Shown here: piece after piece, positions 57,600 through 64,000 of the stretch | Layout: each line of letters opens with the position of its first letter | How positions within the stretch are numbered: the stretch's first letter is position 1 | Assembly (NCBI RefSeq): GCF_900496995.4 | Contig: NC_044012.1 | Location: 24,280,759-24,344,758, forward strand | Source: Aquila chrysaetos chrysaetos | Lineage: Eukaryota > Chordata > Aves > Accipitriformes > Accipitridae | Reading direction: 5' to 3' | Length of the DNA: 64,000 nt | Notes under the pieces: generated by a model | What the model was told of the DNA's origin: nothing | Databases searched by the model: none | What the model saw: the letters and a program-made list of their open reading frames with translations, nothing else | Position numbers and translations under genes: made by a program

Positions 57600-58370
57600 G
57601 CACCTGGGGGCGGGGGGGTCCCGTGGCTGCACCCCAAAGGTGGGCGTATTGGGGTGCCGTGGGGTCCCATCACTGCACCCCAAAGGTGGGTGCATCGGGG
57701 TGCTGTGGGGTCCCGTGGCTGCACCCCAAAGCTGAACACATCGGGGTGCCATGGTGTCCCGTGGCTGTACTCCAGGGTGGGGCCCATCAGGGTGCTGTGG
57801 GGTCTCATTGCTGCACCCCAAAGGTGGGCGCATCAGGGTGCTGTGGGGTCCTATCACTGCACCCAGGGCTGGGCCCATCGGGATGCCGTGGGGTCCCCTG
57901 GCTGCACCCCAAACGTGGGAGTGTTGGGGTGCTGTGGGGTCCCATTGCTGCACCCCAAAACTGAGCACATCGGGGTGCTGTGGGGTCCCGTCGCTGCACC
58001 CCAAGGGTGGGAGTGTCAGGGTGCTGCGGGGTCCCATTGCTGCACCTCAAAACTGGGCCCATCAGGGTGCCGTGGGGTCCCATCGCTGCACCCCAAAACT
58101 AGAACACATCAGGGTGCCATGGGGTCCCGTGGCTGCACCCCAAAGGTGGGCGCATCAGAGTGCCATGGGGTCCCATCACTGCACCCCAAAGGTGGGTGCA
58201 TTGGGGTGCTGTGGGGTCCCATTGCTGCACCCCAAAACTGAGCACATTGGGGTGCCGTTGGGTCCCGTGGCTGCACCCCAGGGCCAGGTACATCAGGGTG
58301 TCATGGGGTGCCATTGCTGCACTCCAAAACTAGAGCCCATCGAGGTGCAGTGGGGTCCCATGGGGCCTGG
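57600..58370. repeat. 46-bp minisatellite, about 16 copies, upstream of RORC
   Basis: Units of 45-48 bases share GCTGCACCCCAAAGGTGGG and CATCGGGGTGCTGTGGGGTC. Copies begin about every 46 bases from 57629 to 58320 and are highly similar. The array gives long open frames on both strands that are not genes. Confidence 0.9.
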
Positions 58371-58559
58371 GGGTGTCAGGGCCACCCCGGAGAATTTGGG
58401 GCCGTGGTGACGGTGCCCACCCGGACGCCCGGGTCCCCGCTCCGCTTCGCCTGGGGTCACCGGGGTCACGGGGGGCGGGGGGGTGCCCCCGGCCACCCGG
58501 CTCCCCACGCCGCCCCTCCGTGCCTCAGTTTCCCCCCCAGCCGCGCCGTGGAAAGTCGG

Positions 58560-58673
58560 AAATTTCCAGTGCGTGGGGCCGGGGGGGGGCAGGATGCCGG
58601 GGGGGCAGGATGCCGGGGGGGCCCCGGCGCCCTTATAACGCTCGGCCGCGCCGCCCGCGCCACCGCCGCTGCC
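58560..58673 (+). promoter_or_regulatory. RORC: RORC proximal promoter with TATA-like box
   Basis: TTATAA at 58633-58638 lies 36 bases upstream of the start codon, in a GC-rich context. The distance fits a TATA promoter with a short 5' UTR. Confidence 0.5.
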
Positions 58674-63704
<5,031 letters not shown>

Positions 63705-64000
63705 GTGGGTGCCCACCCCGGGCCACGGGTGCAGCCCCCTCCCCACAGCTGGGTGCACCCCCTCCATACCTGGGTGCACCCCCCCTCCCCAAACATGGGT
63801 GCACCCACCCTCCTCAGCCCCATTCCCACCCGGCTGTGCTCCCGTGGGAGCCGTGGCTGCCTGGGGACCGCGGGACGCCCCGGGGGGCCGCGGTGTCCCC
63901 GGGAGGAAGCGGAGGGGCCGTGGGTGCGCCCGGAGGAAGCGGGGCGGCGGGGGCCGCGGCGGCACGCGTGTGGGGCCGGAAAGCCCCGGTGCCACGGTTA

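Noticed and set aside
57446-58410. Open frames on both strands through the 46-bp array
   Set aside because: The unit is close to a multiple of three and lacks stops in several frames, so open frames are expected by construction.

Overview
The window is nuclear DNA of a bird, from a GC-rich microchromosome-like segment. The evidence is small multi-exon genes with short introns, many homopolymers and minisatellites, a CR1 retroposon tail and an avian-type solo LTR. No organism name can be read from the sequence; a neoavian bird is my best guess.

Gene order from left to right is: USF1 5' end (-), ARHGAP30 (-), NECTIN4 (-), a LIM2/NKG7-like tetraspan gene (-), an unrecognised single V-set Ig gene with a GPI-type tail (-), a complete second ATP6V1A-type V-ATPase catalytic subunit gene (-), PFDN2 (-), NIT1 (+), DEDD (-), S100A10 (+), THEM4-like (+) and the 5' end of RORC (+). 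The block USF1 to DEDD matches human 1q23.3. The difference is that KLHDC9, which in human sits between NECTIN4 and PFDN2, is not seen, and three unexpected genes occupy its place. The block S100A10-THEM4-RORC matches human 1q21.3. The two blocks meet within about 1.4 kb, between the DEDD promoter and the S100A10 first exon.

The genes do not form one pathway. They cover E-box transcription (USF1), Rho regulation (ARHGAP30), epithelial adhesion (NECTIN4), membrane proteins (the LIM2-like and Ig genes), proton pumping (the A subunit), folding (PFDN2), metabolite repair (NIT1), death-effector signalling (DEDD), annexin binding (S100A10), acyl-CoA hydrolysis (THEM4-like) and nuclear-receptor signalling (RORC, with an RORgamma-t style first exon).

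Base composition changes by region. About 1-35 kb and 50-64 kb are very GC-rich, and nearly every intron there holds a minisatellite. One CA/CG-rich family (GCACRCTTG-like) recurs at eight or more places in unrelated genes. About 38.5-49.8 kb, the DEDD introns, is AT-richer and carries a solo LTR. Several coding frames (ARHGAP30 twice, NECTIN4 last exon, NIT1 start) are broken by a single extra base inside a C/G homopolymer, which looks like assembly error. NECTIN4 exon 2 also has a frame break that is not in a homopolymer. Exon boundaries were read by eye from GT/AG sites, reading phase and remembered orthologue sequence.
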